Of a stretch of 25,110 nucleotides of DNA, positions 21,743 to 25,110 are shown piece after piece; positions within the stretch are counted from its first letter, which is position 1, and every line of letters starts with the position of its first letter. Source of the DNA: Apostichopus parvimensis. Taxonomy: Eukaryota > Echinodermata > Holothuroidea > Aspidochirotida > Stichopodidae. The stretch lies in NCBI GenBank assembly GCA_000934455.1, contig KN892765.1, positions 1-25,110 of the forward strand, in the 5' to 3' direction. The position numbers were made by a program, and so were the translations under genes. The notes below the pieces were generated by a model. That model was not told the DNA's origin. It saw only the letters and a list, made by a program, of their open reading frames with translations, and ran no database searches.

Positions 21743-21996
21743 TAGTGCCAGATTTACATGGGGGTCAAAGGGGCAATTGCCCCAGGCCCCCCTGTCAGAG
21801 TGGCCCCCATTATACAAAACTATAATAATTAACAAATTAGTTTCTTTAATTAAAATAATTTCAACTAAGTTACATTCATGAATAAGTGACTTTGATGTTT
21901 AAATTTGGCCATTTGCATTTGTATTTCAGTTTCTGTGTATGAGGGGCCCTCCAAACCTGGAGTGTCTTGGGCCACACAAGGTCTAAACTGGCACTG
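21743..21996. mobile_element. Small non-autonomous DNA element with terminal inverted repeats
   Basis: The left end reads AGTGCCAGATTTA, and the reverse complement of the right end reads CAGTGCCAGTTTAGACC, so they match at 12 bases apart from one extra base. Inside are G/C-rich blocks (GGGGCAATTGCCCCAGGCCC; GAGGGGCCCT near the right end). At about 250 bp with no coding capacity it fits a MITE. The CAGTG-type end resembles hAT elements. The flanks CTTTTCCT and CTCTTCCC are only a weak target-duplication match (6 of 8), and using them shifts the ends by one base. Confidence 0.5.
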
Positions 21997-23139
21997 GCTC
22001 TTCCCATTAGATATATTAGTTAATTACAATTAGTATCCATTAATCAGTCTTGAATACAAACATGCTCTTTAAACATACAGTGAGCACTTTTTCTTCAAAA
22101 CGCTACAATGGTGCAGTGTGCATGTCACTTAATAACTTAAATGTCAAAACCTTGTGACCTGCCCTGAATATGTAAATTAGGCTAGGCTAGCTTTGTGTAC
22201 AATGCAAGTATCTTAGGTCAATGCGTAGGGCTCAGTTGGGGAAAGTGAAAGCAACAACCTACATCATACATATTACATGTGGCCCTTTGGAATGTTTTTT
22301 TGTGCACAAGAAGTTTTCAAGAAAACCCTATTAATTAGTGCAGTCTGGCAGAACCCTTTAGCAAGGATAAACGTGACATATGTATACTTAGGGAGGATTG
22401 TGTGGCCTACAGTGTAGGGCCTATACTTTGTTAAAGGATATTCCAACATAACAGATTGATAGTGCACACATGTAGAAGTTCCTCGTGAGATGTAAGTTTC
22501 CCATTTCACAGGAGTGGATGTATCCTGAATCCTGTATCCAGTGGCCAGCTGCCATATTCGGTACACAATTTCTGTGTGACCCACAAGGTTTAAGACCCAC
22601 CTCTGGGTTAGAGGGCGCTATGTTTCTTTGAAAAGGAATAGTTGAGACTTCACATTGATATGTGACGCACTATACAGTAAATACATGTGTGAACTGGATT
22701 ATAAGTTTAATTTTAGTGTTGCATTAACATACCCAGTTAAGTACTATGGCTTTAGTAGCTTTGGTTTTGATGCAGAGGAAGTATTAACAAGACATAAATT
22801 TATTATTTTACGTATATAATAACTTTATGTCAAAAACATGAGAAATTGTTAGAAACACAGTTCCGGTGTAGAATTTCGGTGTGTTGACCACTCAGCGTCA
22901 TGTAAAGAATTACACATTAAAGGCATCTTGGCTATTACATACAGTCATTACTATGCACACCAGGCATCATTTAAAAATTGAGGATACAATATTTTCAGAA
23001 GATGATAAAATGACCATGCACAACAAACAGCACTGCTTACTTGTATGAATAATTGGCACCAGTGGTTCAAACTTTCAAACCCAAATATTCCTTGTATTTA
23101 TTTAATTTTTAAAATTTATTTATATATGTTTTCTTGAAG

Positions 23140-23266
23140 GTCTGTACTCAAGAAGAAGAAAAGTTTGATGTCTTGAATCAGTCGGAGATAAAGCAGCTGG
23201 ACACACCTGAGACAAATGAAACCATGTCCAGACGCAAACAATCCCGACCAATCAGAGCTCTGAAAA
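23140..23266 (+). CDS. First coding exon of a zinc-finger repressor with N-terminal MSRRKQ (NuRD-recruiting) motif; partial
   Basis: The exon runs from an acceptor ending TTCTTGAAG to a consensus GTAAGT donor at 23267. An ATG at 23224, with A at -3, opens MSRRKQSRPIRALK and then one base, so it ends in phase 1. MSRRKQ followed by a basic/proline stretch is the known extreme N-terminal motif of FOG (ZFPM), SALL, BCL11 and ZNF423/521 proteins. There it binds RBBP4/7 and recruits the NuRD co-repressor in the nucleus. MSRRKQS followed by P and basic residues is most like FOG, but 14 residues cannot choose a family. Bases 23140-23223 are open in the same frame, so an N-terminal extension cannot be excluded, though these proteins normally start at this Met. 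No zinc finger lies in the window; the gene probably continues to the right. Confidence 0.65.
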
Positions 23267-23834
23267 GTAAGTAGAAATTATAATAAATACTCATTCAAGG
23301 GCAAAACTATTTCCAATTAAACAGCCAAAAGGAATTTGAGTTTTAAGAATTATACTGATAGTTATTCAATTTGCAAAAAGAGCAGCTAATTGTAATTTTA
23401 ATATTATGTAACTTGTTATCTTTCAATGTGTTTTAAGTTTTTTAGAATGGGATGTAATTTTTGTTTAAATGAATGAATCTTCCAGTTTGGGGCTTGTGAA
23501 GTTTATAGGAAACTATGACAACAGAAGCTTGATCTAAGAGGTGATCTTGAAGACAAAGTGCTGGTAAATTGCCTAGAATAGAGTAGAGCTCAGAGATCTT
23601 ACCTAGCATTCTCTTTGTTTACAACATTTGGTACAATTTAGGAGGGCTGGAAAGTCAGGAGACATGTTCTGCCATGAATGTTGCTTTCTAGTTTAGTTTC
23701 ATACGTGCTATTAAAGGGGCAAGGTATGTAGGTAGGTATAGGCTCCACAAAATCTAGTATATATTCTGTATAGCAGAACTGTAGCCTAGGTGTATCATAG
23801 AAGCTAAATAGCCTAGTTTTATATGATAATATGT

Positions 23835-24178
23835 CAGGGGTGTAGCAACATGTCAAAAAGATGGGGGGGTGGGGGAGGGGGGTAGGCACAACATCTGAGG
23901 GGCACTTTTCAAACTTGTGAACTTCCAGTTCCAATCGTTAATTGGGATGGTTTGAGTTGATATAACATACTTTTTGGAATAGCTTTTGGATATATACATA
24001 TGCGCCATATATAAAAACTTTTCAAACGAAAGCTCAGAAATTGAACAAAAAAACTCAGGGAATACAAAATTCTAAAAGGGGCACATTAAAAAAGGGGCAC
24101 TTTAAACATTTTTCATGCAAGAGGGAGGTAGGAGGACATATCCCAGTGCCCCCCCCTACCCCGGTTCCTACACCCCTG
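23835..24178. mobile_element. hAT-like MITE, about 344 bp
   Basis: The left end CAGGGGTGTAGCAAC and the reverse complement of the right end CAGGGGTGTAGGAAC match at 14 of 15 bases. The flanking octamers TAATATGT and TTATACGT agree at 6 of 8, compatible with an aged 8-bp target duplication. CAGGG ends with an 8-bp duplication are typical of hAT transposons. The interior has G-runs near the left end, C-runs near the right end, and direct copies of GGGGCAC. There is no transposase frame, so it is non-autonomous. Confidence 0.65.
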
Positions 24179-24463
24179 TTATACGTAATAAATACTTTGA
24201 GCTATTCTTTTCACTTGAAATTCTAAATAAAAATATAAAAGACCTGGATCTTTTATTACTTTGAGTGAGGTTTTACCTTGATATCTGGAAATTAATTTAA
24301 TATTGTCTGAACAATCAGATGCTTCAAAGATCTGCAGGTGTGTTCTACTGAATAAATATGATTTTAGATATCTTTGTCTGCTCTTGTTGCTTATTCATTT
24401 CTCCACCGTGTGATTTTTCTTTCCTTCCAAATGAATTTTAGTGGATTTGGTTTGTCCCTGCAG

Positions 24464-24609
24464 GAGCTTCCATGGATCTGAATTTTAATGATTTGTATCA
24501 TGATGTAACTGGGTCTTTAAAACTTGTACAGTTGCTTCACAGTGATAACTTGAATACTCAAAATTTAATATCAGAAATAAGTTCTAACTCTCTTGTGTTA
24601 AATTATTAG
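24464..24609 (+). CDS. Possible second exon (alternative terminal exon) of the MSRRKQ gene
   Basis: A good acceptor (TTTGTCCCTGCAG, ending at 24463) precedes a reading frame that joins in phase with the exon ending at 23266 (A plus GA gives Arg). It continues with ASMDLNFNDLYHDV for 48 codons after the Arg to TAG at 24607-24609. An internal donor GTAACT at 24505 could end it earlier as a 41-nt exon. The peptide matches nothing I recognise. An open run of this length is not rare by chance, so this is a weak call. Confidence 0.2.
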
Positions 24610-25110
24610 CCCAAGATATGTTTTACCCGATTCTGACTGGTGTGTGCAAGACGGGTTTATGTAAATGCTTCGATCTCTACCGGTCACATTTTACTAAATA
24701 TTTAACCATGACAACAACCAAGAACAGAAAACATGTTCCTTTTTTCCTTTGAGTGATGTCCTGGTGGCTAATAATGTGGCATCTACATGGAACAAACAAA
24801 AACATATTCCACACTGTTAATTGAACACCCCATCTCAATATTTGGTCCCTAACTCAAGATACGGTTGAATGAATCAAACATATTTTGACTGACTAACCCC
24901 TGATTCCTCCCTGGAATGGATCATTGTAGGGGGTCTGTGATGTCATATTGGCAAGTGGTCTTCAAAAGCTTTACTGTTCTATTATAATCTTCTTGTTGAT
25001 TTACCCTTGAAACGTGGGGGGGGGGGGAGTGTGTCTGAAATGTTTGCTTAATACCAAGGTTTTCTATAGTTAGAATTTCAACAAAATGTAACTTGTGGTT
25101 ATTTTTATAA

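Larger units (their letters stand above)
17310..23139. other. Long non-coding stretch; possible first intron of the MSRRKQ gene
   Basis: No coding exon recognised over 5.8 kb. The sequence is AT-rich with scattered AGGCCTA words (17838-17920), short direct repeats near 19.9 kb and a small DNA-element-like repeat near 21.75 kb. The open frame at 20568-20786 is Lys-rich because the DNA is A-rich and shows no motif. If the patch near 17.3 kb is a first exon, this whole stretch is one intron. Confidence 0.45.
23267..25110. other. Presumed intron of the MSRRKQ gene and right edge
   Basis: Apart from the hAT-like element and the doubtful exon at 24464, nothing coding is recognised. A long run of G lies at 25016-25027. 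No C2H2 zinc-finger spacing was found on either strand here, so the body of the predicted transcription factor must lie beyond the window. Confidence 0.5.

Noticed and set aside
22273..22584. 103-codon minus-strand frame
   Set aside because: No domain or family resemblance, and no matching exons nearby; a chance frame is more likely.

Overview
This window looks like nuclear DNA from an animal, probably a marine deuterostome and most likely an echinoderm. It is AT-rich, with genes split into short exons by GT-AG introns. It carries a tRNA-derived SINE, small non-autonomous DNA elements, G/C homopolymer tracts and recurrent AGGCCTA-type words. The species call is inference from this texture and from the divergence of the proteins; the sequence does not settle it. 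There is no sign of bacterial, viral or plasmid organisation.

Two conserved housekeeping genes lie tail to tail. On the plus strand, bases 1-5141 hold the last seven coding exons of an inositol monophosphatase (IMPA1/IMPA2 family). The 5' end is cut by the window edge. On the minus strand, bases 13704-7921 hold a complete nine-exon CIAPIN1 (anamorsin) gene of 308 codons. All of its splice phases agree, and both C-terminal Fe-S cysteine motifs are present. About 2.8 kb of 3'UTR and intergenic sequence separates the two stop codons. A probable non-coding first exon of CIAPIN1 lies near 14.1 kb.

From 14.2 to 23.1 kb I find no convincing coding exon. The stretch holds a 50-base assembly gap, repeats, an inverted repeat and a locally GC-rich patch (16.95-17.31 kb) that ends in a good splice donor. 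At 23140-23266 there is one plus-strand exon encoding an N-terminal MSRRKQS peptide. This is the NuRD-recruiting signature found at the start of FOG, SALL, BCL11 and ZNF423/521-type zinc-finger repressors. It is probably the start of a large transcription-factor gene whose zinc fingers lie beyond the right edge. A phase-compatible but unproven second exon lies at 24464. The downstream intron contains a hAT-like MITE.

The genes have no evident shared function: IMPA1 acts in inositol recycling, CIAPIN1 in cytosolic Fe-S assembly, and the third is probably a chromatin repressor. I found no undescribed multi-gene system. The best leads are the MSRRKQ exon with its putative upstream and downstream exons, and residue changes near the IMPase active site.
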